Positions 23,101 to 35,225 of a DNA stretch of 64,000 nt are shown here, piece after piece. The translations under genes were made by a program, and so were the position numbers. The notes beneath the pieces were generated by a model. It had not been told where the DNA came from. It made no database searches and saw nothing but the letters and a program-made list of their open reading frames with translations. The stretch comes from Saposhnikovia divaricata (taxonomy: Eukaryota > Streptophyta > Magnoliopsida > Apiales > Apiaceae), in NCBI GenBank assembly GCA_036435485.1, contig CM071598.1:194659148-194723147 (forward strand), read 5' to 3'. Numbering within the stretch: position 1 is the stretch's first letter; each line of letters opens with the position of its first letter.

Positions 23101-24104
23101 TAGCGCTATCTCTGGTCAAATGCCATCTCAGTCAAATCAAACCTCAATAATTGTCCAATCGGTATGCATTATATTTCTAAATGCGCATGTATATTAATTC
23201 ATCACTTTTACCTTTATGATGTTAATTATGCCACTAACTTTTGTAGCCAATAATCAAGTGTACTCTATATATGTTGAATTTGAACAACCTGGTTGCACGT
23301 GGTACGGCTTTCCTTTCAGACCAGCCAGGAGAAATCATTCATGGAGTCCCCCTACAAGATGATTGCTATAGAGTTTCTGTTATTGAAGTTGTTAAGGGGC
23401 CAGCATTCTTACCGTATGAAGTCGGTGATATGCGGACAGTTGAGGAAGCTTTGGGTTCTTTTGTGGCTTGGCCCAAAAGCCTTATCAAAAAAATTGATCA
23501 TCGAGTACGTTTCTTACTTTGCATTCCATTTTGGTTGTGTGCATTTATTCTCCTGGTTTATAATTTTGTTTAAAATGCTTATTTTTTTTCAAATGTACTT
23601 GTGTAAATTGCTGATTATATGATTCTGAAATTACGTGAACTGATGGAGCTTTAATTATATAACAATATTTGAAACTCTGTATTGTCTGCTTTGCTTCTGT
23701 TTTGATGTGTACATGTTTATGTACATATATATAAGGAAAGATATAATTACATGTTTATTAATGTAAGTAGGATGAACTATCTGTAGTCTGTAGAGATGGG
23801 AGCTTGTCTATTTTTTGCTTATCTATAGAATTACATTACTTGTGTTAGAATGGTCTTAACTTGAGGGCTGTTGGAATGATCATCGTATTTGTTTTCATGT
23901 TTTACTCTAGGTACCAAATCTAACGGCCAATGGGGAAGGGGAAGAACATAGCGCAGCTCAAGCTAAGGAAGAACATAGCGCAGATCAAGCTAAGAAGGGG
24001 AAGAGATGTAATACCATTACTGATTCCCCAGTAACACGTTCAAAGGCTAAGGCGAACAAGGAAAACAAGCTGAGGAAGAAGCGAAAGCTGGTGGTGCAAT
24101 TGTA
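20121..24104 (+). pseudogene. TnpA-like gene, Ptta/En/Spm plant transposase family (Transposase_24-like)
   Basis: About ten exons with GT-AG borders. They are 20121-20784 (interrupted by the hAT element), 20985-21342 (EVEFDSLGRLTGEYRSEF, then LRWLTWKEVPKEVKGKLW), about 21485-21680, 21720-21860 (YDHRLGREGYPGLREKL), 21942-22066, 22149-22488, 22668-22748, 22829-22966, 23051-23161, 23247-23503 (CYRVSVIEV and GSFVAWPKSLI) and 23912-24104. The last exon has a 27-bp repeat pair and a basic nuclear-signal-like end (KLRKKRKL). The product would bind CACTA subterminal repeats in the nucleus. Breaks are a one-base loss near 21250 and stops at 21663, 22233 and 22404. Family assignment is from recalled motifs; exon limits are approximate. 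Confidence 0.7.
20171..20686. mobile_element. non-autonomous hAT element (MITE-like) in an exon
   Basis: The left end TAGAGCTGTTAACGAA and the right end TTCGTTAACGGCTCTA are inverted repeats with one mismatch. The flanks GTAGCGGA at 20163-20170 and 20687-20694 form a perfect 8-bp target duplication, the hAT signature. The 516-bp body consists of GAGCTCGAGCTCGGCTCG-type repeats in both orientations around an A/T-rich centre (about 20385-20450), so it is strongly self-complementary and far richer in G+C than its surroundings. Removing it and one duplication copy restores the host exon's reading frame (VRDLVADVVSDEDK). Confidence 0.9.
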
Positions 24105-25000
24105 AACTGAATTTGACTCATGTTAATGTGGTTTTCTGGTTACTTGTGAACTTTTTGATAACTTGTTAATTTTCTGTACTCTGGTTATGTGGTTTTTATG
24201 GATTGTGGAGTAAGTATACTTACTCCATATGGTTGTTATGGATCATGGATTTAGTATGGTTTTTATGGATTGTGGATTAGTAGTATGGTTTTAATATGGA
24301 TTATGACTAGTTTGGAATTTGGCATTTTTGTTTACTTAGTTGTATTTTGGCATTTTAGTTGTTTGCATATTGAGGCCTTTTTGGATTGGATTGTGGCCTT
24401 TTGGTATTGTGATTGGTATCGGCCTTTTGGTACGGTGGTCATTTATAATACAAATGAAACCTTTTTGTAATTTGGTTAAGTATGTGTGGCTAGTACCACA
24501 CTTCAGCCACATTACTTCAGCCACACTACCTATTACAAACAATCTATATTATATTGGGCGATAGTTACTACAATTATTAGTGATTAAAATCAGTTATTTA
24601 ATAGTGTATATAACATAGAAACGACCACACAAAAATTATAGAATGTGGTCATACCAAAGTTTTTTGCCACGATTTACCAATAAATAGTGCGACCAAAACT
24701 AAGCCTTTGATGAATGTTGATATTTAGCCATGTTATTAATTCTCTTTAGCCACTATGCATCTTGTGGCTGCAAGCTAGTATTTACTCACACTTTTGAGCT
24801 TAAAATGGGGTTGTCAGACCCAAATGGTGGCATTTTTAGTCACTCTGTTTTGAGTTAAAGCCACACAACCGGGGTGTATCCGTAGGGGGCGTAAAATTAT
24901 ACGACCTTAGGTGACACTTGGCTGAAAAATTAAAGAGTGACATAAAGTTCATAGCCAAACATATTTTATGTGGCGGAGGAAGCCAAAATTTGACGTAGTG
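24105..25000. repeat. CACTA 3' subterminal and terminal region
   Basis: First come imperfect repeats of 'atggtttttatggattgtgga' (24190-24310). Then come many GCCACA, TGTGGC and GACCAC words in both orientations (about 24480-24990), ending TTGACGTAGTG at 25000. These fit binding sites for a TnpA-type protein and the CACTA terminus. The trinucleotide TAT follows as the possible target duplication, but its partner is lost. Confidence 0.65.
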
Positions 25001-25129
25001 TATTCAGATCCTTCATAAACACAAATTTACGACAAATGTATACCAACATGCTAACATTTTTGGACTAGCTTGTGATGGGTTGTTGGTCCGATATGCATTT
25101 CGGATGTTATAAGGTTATTCTCTAATCTT

Positions 25130-25560
25130 CTTTTAGTGTAGATAAGAAAGTGAAAATAGTTCAGTTATCAACATTTTATGGCGAGGTTGATGCTTAATTA
25201 ATGAAGGATCGGAGATAATCTCGGATTATTTTTTGGAGTCTTGGCCATTTTCAATCACATGAAAATTAATAGAGAAGAGGTAAGATGTTCATATTATAGG
25301 AAAAAATACTCATTCATATTACTTTGAACTAGTTTACAAAGTTATGGCAATCGAAGATGCTAAAGATATAAATGAAATGACAATTGATGAGCTCATTGAA
25401 TCGTAACCCATGAAGAAAAAATATTTAAGAAGAATAAGCTAACTGAACAAGCATGCAAATAAAATTTTCTTTCAAAGATAATGGTGAAGGATGCACATGA
25501 AACAAAAGGGTGGTGGACAAGGATTTTTACATGAACAAGGACACCAGTGTGGCCAGCAAA
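25130..25560 (+). pseudogene. decayed Ty1/copia Gag (UBN2) relic
   Basis: The translated fragment MAIEDAKDINEMTIDELIES (25344-25403) matches the copia Gag block usually read as AIEESKDLxxMTxDEL. Upstream frames retain a weak LSTFYGEVD...REEV pattern, and downstream QKGGGQGF is recognisable. Multiple frameshifts and stops are present and no other pol domain is nearby, so this is an old fragment. Confidence 0.6.
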
Positions 25561-27255
25561 GGAAAAAAATATGAAAGAAGAAAGATTTTACGAGACAAGA
25601 AATTCAAAAATTTTCTATGGAAGAGGGACATACACTTCAAGATTTGATATCAAATATGAAGAAGATATATTAAACTACTTCTTAATTTACAGACGCATGA
25701 AAAAAGTTCATAGCATCTTGTCATTTCTTCTTGTGAATTCTTACAAAATGGGATGCATGAAGGGAAGGTGTCCTTAAAATCTATTTGGAGTAGAGTCCAA
25801 ATCTATTTGGAGTAGAGTCCAGGAATTTATGAACCCGGCTCACTTTTGTTTTTTTAGATATTGGGCCATCTAGCTACCATTTCTTTAAAAAATGAAGTCA
25901 AATGTTTAGTTTTAAATAATATCCCTCTCATGCTTAAAATTTGTAAATAAAATTTTTAATATGATAATTGAATCCTATATAAATTTCTTTGGAAATCATG
26001 GGTATATTAAGTTTTTTAAGGATTATTTTTTTATCTATTTTGTTGAGTAATTGTTATCATAATGATAATATATTAAAGGGATATTTTTGAAATTCAAGTC
26101 TAACATATTTTAAACTTTCTAGATTTAGAGTGCTTTATTATTTTTTTGATACTTAAAGTCACGTGGATTAGGAATCATGGTCAATACCCATTTTCTTTTC
26201 TACTTAGATTTAGTCTAACCTATTATTTATGTTTTACTTAAAACATATATAAATATTTTATTTAAATATATCTCTAAACCTATCTAACCCATAATAAAGT
26301 TGGGATTACTTAGTCTTTAACTACTTGGATCAATAATAGAATATTAACATCCTGATCTCACTATTTTGAACTTTGACTAGCAAAAGAAAGTGGATCTACA
26401 GGTCCCAAATGAATTTGGAAGATCTAGGAAAAAAAGTGGATCTACAATTCCAAATGAATTTATAGATCTATCTTGTATTGGTTCCACTCTACAAGAATTC
26501 CTAGTCATTGTCTGTCAATACTACTCTGTATATATGTATAGATAGTGTTTATAAACTGAGTAAAAGACACAAGTTTTTCCAACACGTTGGATTGATTTTA
26601 TTCAACAGCAAATACTGAATATAAATAGAGTTTCCAAAGAAACTGAATGAGCTAAAAACAAGGAACGACTAAGCAACTAAGCAACTACTCTCCTAAATAT
26701 ACTCCACTACTAACTTATTTGAAAATATGCATAGACCACTTCAAACCCACGAGTAGTTCTCCTAGTCAGCTTCAGACAAGAGCCACCTGCAACTCCACAT
26801 AAAACTCAAGTGGAAAAGTAAATAACATAACTCTGTTTGAGATTAAAACATGCAACATTGTCTTGAAGCACATCCTTTTTATTATAAAGAATCTATTTGT
26901 CCCGAAATGACGTGGACCCAAATAAAATTCCAATTCATTGACCTTTCCAAGACTAATTATTTTACAAAACTGTTCTAATAATAACACATATTATTATTTT
27001 ATTGAAACACATCTACACACCTATTTATATAAAAATTTGTTTTAATGAATAAATTCATTTATGAATATATTATAATAAATTTATAATAAATATATAAAAA
27101 TATTAAAAGTAACCATATGATATTAAACTATTATATATATATATATATATATATATAATACCTCAAAGAGAACCAAAGATCCATTCATTATTCAATTAAT
27201 GGTTAAGATTTTTTCAAAAATGTATAATTTTCACAAATCAATAAAAAGGTAACCA
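25561..27255. other. AT-rich intergenic region, possible old LTR on the minus strand
   Basis: No gene is recognised. A 24-bp direct repeat (atctatttggagtagagtccaa) sits at about 25783-25830. A second direct repeat (aaagtggatctaca...aatgaattt) lies at about 26387 and 26434. Reverse-strand sequence between about 26700 and 26480 has a TATA-like box followed by AATAAAATCA, as in the R-U5 part of an LTR, but no ends can be set. A (TA)n tract lies at about 27131-27158. Confidence 0.4.
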
Positions 27256-27265
27256 AATAATTGTA

Positions 27266-28602
27266 GGGAAAATAAATTCTTTCGTCCCTTAACTATTCCG
27301 GTTTTATTGTTTTAGTCCCTGAACAAAAGATTCCGTATTTTGGGTCCCTAAACTATTATTTTTTCTGATTCAAGATTCTAACGGACGTTAGAATCTTGAT
27401 GACGTGTCATTGACGTGGCATACAAATTTCTGGTTTAAATCCCTGAACTTTTCCATTTTTTGGTTTAGGTCCTTAAACATAAAAATTTCAAATTTTTAAC
27501 ATAAAAATTTTAAAAATAAATCTAAACATGATTACCATTTATTTTATAAATAAACACGATTATAGTTTAAAACACTTCAATGGTTGACATTATATCCTTG
27601 TATATAATAAGTCTTATCCAAATTTTTGGTCTGGTCACGGTACTACCAAAATCATATGATCCATTGGATTAAAATAGATGATCAAGATTAGATTACATTA
27701 AAAATTAATTATAATCTAAAAAGAATATAATTAGAAAAGGTTGTATTAGAAGTGAATTTTAAAAAGAAAATTATAATCTAAAAAGGATATAATTAAAAAA
27801 GGTTGTATTATAATTGAATTTTAAAAAGAAAATTATAATCTGAAAAGGATATATTTAAAAAAGGTTGTATTAGGACTGAATTTTATTTATTTTTTATTAG
27901 TATTAAAAAAAATCATATTTTCTATTTGAGCTCTATCTTGAGATCTAGAAATCAGATTTAGATGATTTTACAATCCATGCAAATCTCATAAAGTTATCTT
28001 TAATTTAGTGATAACTTTAATAATTATTATTTCAATGGATATTAAAAAATCCTACATTAAAAAATTAATATAATTATAGATATATAAAAAGGAGCCGTGC
28101 AACGCACGAGTTATAAGCTAGTACTTATAAAACGTATATCCTTATTCATGATTCAATTTTAGGTCCAATTTTTATGTTTAAAATTTAAATTATTATGTTC
28201 AATTTTTATGTTTAAAATATAAAATTTTATGTTCAGTTTTTATGTTCAATTTCATATATTCAATTTTTATGTTTAAAATTTTATATTCAATTTTTATGTT
28301 TAAAGTATAAATTTTCATGTTTAAAATTTAAAAAAAATTAAATTATTCTGTCCCTGAAATTTAAAATTTTAATTTCTAAGGACCTAAATCAGAAAATGGA
28401 AAGGTTGATGGACTTAAACTAAAAATTTGTTTTCCACATCCGTGACACGTCATCAAGATCTAACGTCCGTTAGAATCTTTTTAACGGAGGGACCTAAACG
28501 AGAAAAATTCAAAAGTTTAATTACGTAAAATACAGAATCTTTAGTTCATGGACTAAAACAATAAAATCGGAATAGTTCAGGGACGAAAGAATTTATTTTC
28601 CC
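27266..28602. mobile_element. non-autonomous Mutator-like element (MULE) with long TIRs
   Basis: Both ends read GGGAAAATAAATTCTTTCGTCCC inward (split: GGGAAAATAAATTC, TTTCGTCCC). Inverted similarity extends through about 240 bp, including GATTCTAACGGACGTTAGA and TGATGACGTGTCA. The flanks AATAATTGTA at 27256-27265 and 28603-28612 form a perfect 10-bp target duplication, within the 8-10 bp typical of MULEs. There is no transposase. The centre is interrupted by a probable Helitron. Confidence 0.85.
27595..28121 (+). mobile_element. probable non-autonomous Helitron nested in the MULE
   Basis: It starts TCCTTGTATATAATAAG after an A, and ends with the hairpin CGTGC-AAC-GCACG followed by TTATAAGCTAG and then a T. 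That gives the 5'-TC, 3' hairpin plus CTAG and A/T insertion site of plant Helitrons. It is 527 bp and internally AT-rich, with three copies of an 'aaaaggatataattaaaaaaggttgtatta'-like repeat of about 58 bp (27715-27880). No Rep or helicase domain. The left end is less certain than the right. Confidence 0.55.
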
Positions 28603-28677
28603 AATAATTGTAAGATCTTTTGGTAAAATATATAATATTTGTATGTTTCTTCCTCTACGTATCTTGTATCTGTATCT

Positions 28678-28909
28678 GTACATGTCTTCTTACACACAAT
28701 ATTACTTCTCCTCGTTCAACACTTGAACTTTGAATGTTATGTAAGTTCATGTGAAGAACATGTATTGCAAATACGTAAGTTCATATGCAAAACGTACATG
28801 TCTTCTTACACACAATATTACTTCTCCTCGTTCAACACTTGAACTTTGAATGTTATGTAAGTTCATGTGAAGAACATGTATTGCAAATACGTAAGTTCAT
28901 ATGCAAAAC
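28678..28909 (+). repeat. 116-bp tandem duplication
   Basis: Two essentially identical copies starting GTACATGTCTTCTTACACAC, at 28678-28793 and 28794-28909, each ending GCAAAAC. The near identity implies a recent duplication in otherwise decayed spacer. Confidence 0.9.
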
Positions 28910-29446
28910 GTACTTATATCTATTAAATTATCTAAGTTCCACACATGAACCTTGAAAGTTCTACATTTAAACATGTTTATGTCTTACTTGTGAATTCGGA
29001 GATCTAGAACATTCATATATAGAAAATATGGTACAAATATGTAAATTCATACTCAGAACATATTTATTTTTATTGAATTAAATAAGTTCGTACATGAACT
29101 TCAAAAGTTCTACATTTGAACTTCCCTATGTTTTAATTTGAATTTAGAAATTGATGATATCTAATCTAGATTATTAATTTTAGTACTTGATTTTTGGAAG
29201 ATAGGAAATTGTGTAATATTTAAATTTTTGGAAAAAAAATTGAATCACTACAAATTTTTTTAATTTCTTTCTTTTTTTAATTTATAAATTTAATCTATAT
29301 TATAAATATGGTAAATGCATCTTTATTGTATTTATGTACAGTGTATTTTTATTGTATTTCAGAATTGTTTATTAGGTTCTCAATTTAGAGTGGTTCTCCA
29401 AAAATCGTTGATGTGGGCGAAAAATAATCCCTAAACACATATTTAA
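28910..29446. other. AT-rich spacer
   Basis: No gene, repeat family or terminal motif recognised. It contains scattered 'aagttc(a)tac' words similar to those in the preceding duplication, suggesting an older repeat array. The last five bases (tttaa) abut the Tat LTR. Confidence 0.5.
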
Positions 29447-29892
29447 TGTTGCATTGATTAGCCCATTAATGAGGCCCGAAACCCGCATTAAACTCGTAAT
29501 TATTGATTAAGCCAAAGAAACAACCCAAACCGGGGACGCCTGCTACAAGCTTGTTTTCTAACATGGGCCTGATCCAAAGAGTGAAGAACGATCTAGAATC
29601 AAGGTCGTGAATCCGACTCCTTTTTTGAGTCCAAGAATGAGGCTTGTCCACCAAGTCTCCGAACCCTACTATAATTCTAAGGCTCCCAACACCTATATAA
29701 AGGCTTGACCCCTCATTCTCAGAACTACATTTTTGGCTTGATTCTCAACAACGAGATACGTAGGTATTCTGTGAGGACTGATCAGTCTCGAAACACGGAA
29801 ACAGCCATTAAAGCTTGAAGCTCACCAACCCTTGTACCTAATACATACAAACCCTAGCCGCAATTTAATAACCTAGTTTTTATTCCACAACA
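29447..29892 (+). repeat. 5' LTR of the Tat-like element
   Basis: It begins TGTTGCATTGATTAG and ends CCACAACA (TGTTG/CAACA), 446 bp, with 'ctatataaagg' near 29693 as a TATA-like box. The primer-binding site follows immediately. The matching 3' LTR was not found in the window. Confidence 0.75.
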
Positions 29893-29912
29893 TTTGGCAC
29901 CATCTGTGGGAA
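29893..29912 (+). promoter_or_regulatory. primer-binding site of the Tat-like element
   Basis: TTTGGCACCATCTGTGGGAA closely follows the plant gypsy pattern TTTGGCGCCGTCTGTGGGAA, with CpG to CpA/TpG changes consistent with cytosine deamination. Confidence 0.75.
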
Positions 29913-29925
29913 CACAACATCAACC

Positions 29926-31908
29926 ATGGTTAACACATGAAGAACAACATCAGTCTCAACTGAGGCTACTACCGTCACCTCTGCTCCACCCGTCGTCACT
30001 GAACAAGGGTATGTACCCCCATCAACAGAGGCGATCACTCAAACTAAAGTTTCTCAACCTACACAGACGACTTTCCATGCTGAGAGAACTTTACATGTGG
30101 TTCTCCATCGAAACCAGGAGACCAACCCTTTTCAAATGGTGGTTTCCTCCCTTTTTGATGTTAATCGACCACTACCTTCGGGGATACAGATCCACACCAC
30201 TGGTCACCCTGCAAACACCAACCTGATGTATGGGCTGCCTAACTACCCTCTAAATACTCGAGGTGTTAGGCCAAGCGGCCATGCCCTGTAGATACATGAG
30301 CCGTATCACCCTCCTTACATTAGAGGCTCGGGCCCTGATCAAGGATATTATGACTACTCCGGTCCTTATACTGATGATTCATCATCTGAGGATGACGATC
30401 GTGATGAAGCCTCGAGGAGGCGACATGCTAGCAAAGAACCTCGAAGGAGGACTCAAAGAATCCATGATGGATCCATTCTAACAACTGCTGAGAGAATCAA
30501 GGTTCATGAGGTCGGGATCCAAAAGCTGAAGGATGACATAGCAAGGGAACAACAAAGGCAGAACCAGAATAGACATCCTCCAACTTCAGTAGAGATTCCC
30601 TTTATTGATTTGGAAAGGCCTTCAAGGAGGCAAAAAAGGGCTGATGCCCCAACAAGAGGAGCTATAAGGGCAGAGGCCCCCAAGGGTGATCCCAAAGATT
30701 TGATGCCACTTGGAGACCCTAATGATCCCATATCCCCATTCACTGAGGAAGTGATGAATGCTCATGTCTCCAGAAAGTTTAAGATGCCTACAATAAAGGC
30801 GTATGATGGAACAGGCAATCCCTCAAATCATGTGAGGACGTTCTCGAACGCACTGCTGTTGCAGCTTACTAGTGACGCTCTCAAGTGCAAGGCGTTCCCT
30901 CAAACCCTGGTGGGCATGGCTCAAAGATTGTATAGTCGTTTGCCAGCAAACTCGATTGGCTCTTTCAAAGAATTGAGCTCGGCTTTAATCAACCAATTTG
31001 TCAGCGGGAAGGTTCATGAAAAAAGCTATACATCCCTCATGCAGGTGAAACAAGGAATGAATGAGAACCTAAGGGATTATCTCAAGCGCTTTACCAAGGA
31101 GATGCTGAACGTTCCAGATCTGGAAAATAAAGTAGTTATGATAGCCTTGGAGAATGGAACAACAAATACCTTGTTTTAGATGTCGTTGGAAAAATATCCC
31201 CCTAAGAGCATGATTGAGCTCCAAAGAAGGGTGAGCAAATACATAAAAGCTGAGGAAATCATGAGAAAAATATAGGCCTTTGCTGTGGGTGGAGGAAACG
31301 GGAACTCTAGGAAGCGAAAGAAAGAGCAAGATTATGATGCTAGGGACAAGTATCCCCGAACTAGAAAGACTCTAACTCTACCCCTAAGAAGAATCTGGGA
31401 CCAAGGTTTTCAGAATATGCACGGTTGATGCTCCCTAGAGTCAAATCTTGTTAGATATCGGAAAGGATAAGGATTTCCGATGGCCGAAGCCACTTAGGCG
31501 TGATCCTGCAAAGAGAAACAAGGACCAGTACTGTAGTTTCCACAAGGATGTGGGACATGACACTGATGATTGTAGGGAACTCAAGGATGAGATTGAATTC
31601 TTGATTCGAAGGGGGAAACTTAGCAAGTTCACGAAAGGTGAAGATCGCGGAAACCAGAAAAGAGACCAATATAGGAGGGATAACGATCGTGATAGCAACC
31701 CACAGCCCCGAGGGCCAGTTATCAACATGATTTGGGAAGGCCCAACAGCGGCCGGCATAATAAAGAACTCTCGAAAGGCTTATGCCAGAGAAGTGATGCA
31801 CATCATGGGAGAGGCCTCGAAGCGTGCAAAAACTGAAATAGTAATCGAATTTGATGATTTGGACTTAGAAGGGGTGAAGTTTCCCCATGACGACCCGTTG
31901 GTCATAAC
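29926..31908 (+). pseudogene. gag: Gag of the Tat-like element, C-terminus joined to protease beyond the insertion
   Basis: From ATG 29926 the frame meets TGA after four codons, where Arg (CGA) is likely. It continues through Thr/Ser-rich, Arg-rich and acidic stretches to the capsid block (MPTIKAYDGTGNPSNHV; FKELSSALINQFVSGK; LMQVKQGMNENLRDYLKRF; about 30780-31110). A nucleocapsid-like segment follows (CSFHKDVGHDTDDCRELKDE; 31534-31590). Stops occur at about 30289, 31177 and 31273, and the frame is lost between about 31360 and 31450. The frame is cut at 31908 inside VITI, exactly where the chromovirus inserted, and resumes at 47700. Confidence 0.85.
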
Positions 31909-34694
31909 TATAACGCCTTAGAAATTTTTAATATTTATAATTATTTATTTAATATTAAATGTGAATTATGTGACGTGAATTTTTTTTTGGAGGTAAAATA
32001 TGTGTGATGTCGTATTTTGAGTTTATTTGATGATTTATGTGTGTCGTGTAAGCCTAAGTTTTTTTAATTGTATTTTTGGTGATTAAAGTCTATATAAATT
32101 ATGTATTATCTATCTTCTGAGAATTTTATAAAATTATTGGGATTAGTATAAATCCTGAAATCTTTTGTATTATTTACTTTATTAGTTTATTTGAATTTTA
32201 AAAATATTAGGTGGATTTATTTTGTTTTCTAAGGATTTTAAAATTGATTTATGAATTGATTTATGTTTTATTGATTTAATCTTGTAAAATTCATATTTAA
32301 TTCATTTTTGATCCTAAAAATATTTTAAAATTATGGGAAGATAGATAATTTTATTTTCTACATTTTAAAAATGATGTTAAGATTTTTCTCGAATAATACC
32401 TATTTATCTCCATTTTAATAGAAAATTTTTAATTATTTTGTTAGTAAATTTGTTAATAAATCTCAAAATACCCCCCTTTCCTCTTAAACCCTAATTATCA
32501 GTCCTCCCCAATTTATTTTTCAATCGAGTTTCTTTGAGAACCCTCTAGAATTCTCTAAATCCTTCTCACAAACTTTTTCATCAATTCTCTCTCAAATTTC
32601 TCTCTTTATCTCTCTCATTTTCTTCCGTTCAAATCCCCTTTGGCTCGTGTCTGTTAACTGTTGCGGGTGAAGGTCATTTCTCCCATGTGTGCGCTGCTAT
32701 TTGGGTTTGCTGCGTTGTGTGCAGCATTCAAAAGACGTAGACCAAGGGGTACAAGAAAAGCAAAGGTTGAGAACTTTTGAAACTAAGCTACTAGCAAGGA
32801 AGTATTCTGTTAAGATTCGAAAGACGTAGACCCAAGGGGTACAGGAAAGGCAAAGGTTGAGAACTTTTGAAACTAAGCTACTAGCAAGGAAGTATTCTGT
32901 TAAGGAAAGTAACTCGAACCTTTTATTGCAGTTCAGATTCTTCATGGATTGTTGTTTAAGTTCATATAACTTATTGTTTTAAGTTATCTGTCAAATCTCT
33001 TGTATTATATTGTTAATATTATTGCTTAAACCTTTGTACCCTCTCATTTTCCCTTATAGATTATCTATTTTAACTGTTGTACCTCTTTGCTTGTTCTAAC
33101 TCTCGTTGAACCGCAAATCTTGTTCTATAACATACCTTTTTCATAAGCTTAAACATTATTTCCCTTAATTCACACCAGCATTACTATACCTTATAACCCT
33201 TGATAAATCTCTAAATCCTTAAACCTTGTTGTGTAATAAATCTTTTGTACAAGCTTAAACCTTATTTCATATCCATTTCCTTAAACCACACTCGCCTAAC
33301 TATACCATGTAACTTTTGAATTAAACTCTGGATCCCTAACCTTTATTTTATTTTATTCTTTATAAATTAATGACCCTTGTTGGATTATACTTCTGTTTTC
33401 CCCGAGCCATGTTCGATACCACCTTGTATTACACCTCTATAATGAGAAGAGCTTGATAAACCTTTATTTTTAGATACTTGTGAATCACACTTGAACCCTA
33501 CCTTGCGAACCTTGTACAATTAAATTGGATCGCTCGCTTAACTTTTAATCATTTATTCTTGAAATTAAACAGAATAATCCCCTGCTCTGAATTATTGCAT
33601 AAGAATTCTATCCATCGAAAATTTCTTTATTATATGGACATTTAATTAATTATTTTAATTAGCATAAGAGGCTAGGGTGGTCATAGTCCAGCACTTTAAT
33701 TGGGCGTAAGAGGCTAGGGTGGTCCTAGTCCAGCAACAGAGGCCAATGTGTTGCCTAATTGGGAACCCAATTTTTAAAGTCCAGAGGGACCTAGTGTCCG
33801 GTATGGGGACATTACGTGGCTGATCACCCGTATTGTCCGATTTTAATAAAAAGCTTAATTTAATTAAAATGTTTTAAAGGTGGAAAAATGCTATAAAAAA
33901 AGAATTGATTGCTCTCTCTTTCTCCTTACCTTGGAAATGGATTCTAAATTGTCAAATATTGGAAGAGTTCAAAGAATGATCCCTATATTATTATATCCAT
34001 ATTTCTGTTATTGATTCCTTTGCATCTATATTGTTACTTGCTGAGCATTTGGCTTACTCCTTGCTATTGTTTCTAACCCTTTTTTAGTTAAAGAAGAAAA
34101 AGATACGAAGTAGGAGCTATATCCGAGAAGAACTTGTTGTGGACCTTAGGCAGCCTAGTTGCACTCTGCTAGAAGGTTGGGCTTTTGGGTATCAGTAAAA
34201 AAAAATTGTGTAATAGTTATAGTTGGTTTTATTTATATTTGTGGAGTGTTTGTATCTTTTAATTAAGGATTTAGTATTGTAATGTAATAACTTAGTTAGT
34301 AGTTGCTTGTTTCATACCACTACCTGTTAGAGATCCGGGTTAGTAGTGGGGTTGTATTTATTTCTTATTGTTTTGTTATCAAGGTTTATGTTTTTAGTTG
34401 GTATGGTGATGCCCCGATCTTTGCTCTGATCGGGAGGGCATTTTGGTATGGTTCACCTGATCAGTTAGGACAGGTTGAACATGTGTCTGTATTATTTCTT
34501 TAGTAGATGAAATTGTTGTTGGTGTTGGAATGTATTGGTTTGGATTCAAATTACAGGTGGATAGTCCGTATTACGAACACTACATGCCAAAATTTTCAAA
34601 AAATTTCCCTGTATTAAAAATCTATATTATCTAATTAAATCCAATAATTTATTATAAAAGTATATTTATAGTATTAAGAAGTTGGGGCGTTACA
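31909..34694 (+). repeat. 5' LTR of the chromovirus
   Basis: Begins TATAACGCCTTAG (the usual TG mutated to TA) and ends GGGGCGTTACA, 2786 bp. It contains an ~88-bp tandem duplication (about 32727-32903) and a ~42-bp duplication around 'aagaggctagggtggtc' (33664-33740). Both also occur in the 3' LTR, so they predate insertion. ORFs inside are spurious. Confidence 0.9.
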
Positions 34695-34709
34695 GGTTGG
34701 TATCAGAGC
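34695..34709 (+). promoter_or_regulatory. primer-binding site of the chromovirus
   Basis: GGTTGGTATCAGAGC follows directly on the LTR end TTACA. It is complementary to the 3' end of initiator tRNA-Met, the primer of most chromoviruses. Confidence 0.85.
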
Positions 34710-35225
34710 TGTAAGGTTTTGGTCACTGAAACAAGCCAGGATTAGGTATAGGATAGGTGTAGGATAGGATTTGAACCCTTTTAAACATAAGATAGGTGCG
34801 ATAAGTGTAGGTTATCAATAGGATAGTAGGTAATAGGTTTAGGATATTCTTTTATCGCTTTAGTACTTTCTTTTTGTGCTGTGTCGTCATCACAAGTGGA
34901 GGATGCTTCTGCAGTCGACATTTACTTTTAGTAGTTGGACTGTTAATAGTGTGCCTTGAACTCTAAAACTGTTGTGTATATTGTTAACCTTATTGGTACC
35001 ATAACCTTTATTTTCTTGTTATGTACGCATCTTTTATTATATTTCTGAGTTGTCTGAATATTTCCTATTGAAATCTCTTGTTTAAGATAATACCTAGGTT
35101 TCCCTGTTTCTTTACACCGTTATAAATCTTATGATCACAGACAACTCAAATTCCGGATTTGTAAACCTTATCTCTGTATATATTTGCCTGTTGTTTAATA
35201 ATCTATTTGTTATCTTACCAGAATC

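Larger units (their letters stand above)
10531..25000. mobile_element. CACTA (En/Spm) transposon, left end lost, with nested insertions
   Basis: It holds TNP2-type transposase exons on the minus strand (10531-17651) and a Ptta/En-Spm TnpA-type gene on the plus strand (about 20121-24104). The right terminus reads TTGACGTAGTG ending at 25000, that is CACTACGTCAA read inward. Repeated GCCACA/TGTGGC words fill the last 500 bp, as expected of CACTA subterminal repeats. The left terminus is missing because the copia LTR begins at 10530. Nested inside are a TIR element (10960-15940) and a hAT element (20171-20686). Treating both genes as one element is inference: no CACTA end is seen between them, but their divergent orientation is unusual. 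Confidence 0.65.

Noticed and set aside
34303..34503. 66-codon frame repeated at 47303-47503
   Set aside because: It is the same stretch of the two chromovirus LTRs and shows no recognisable domain.
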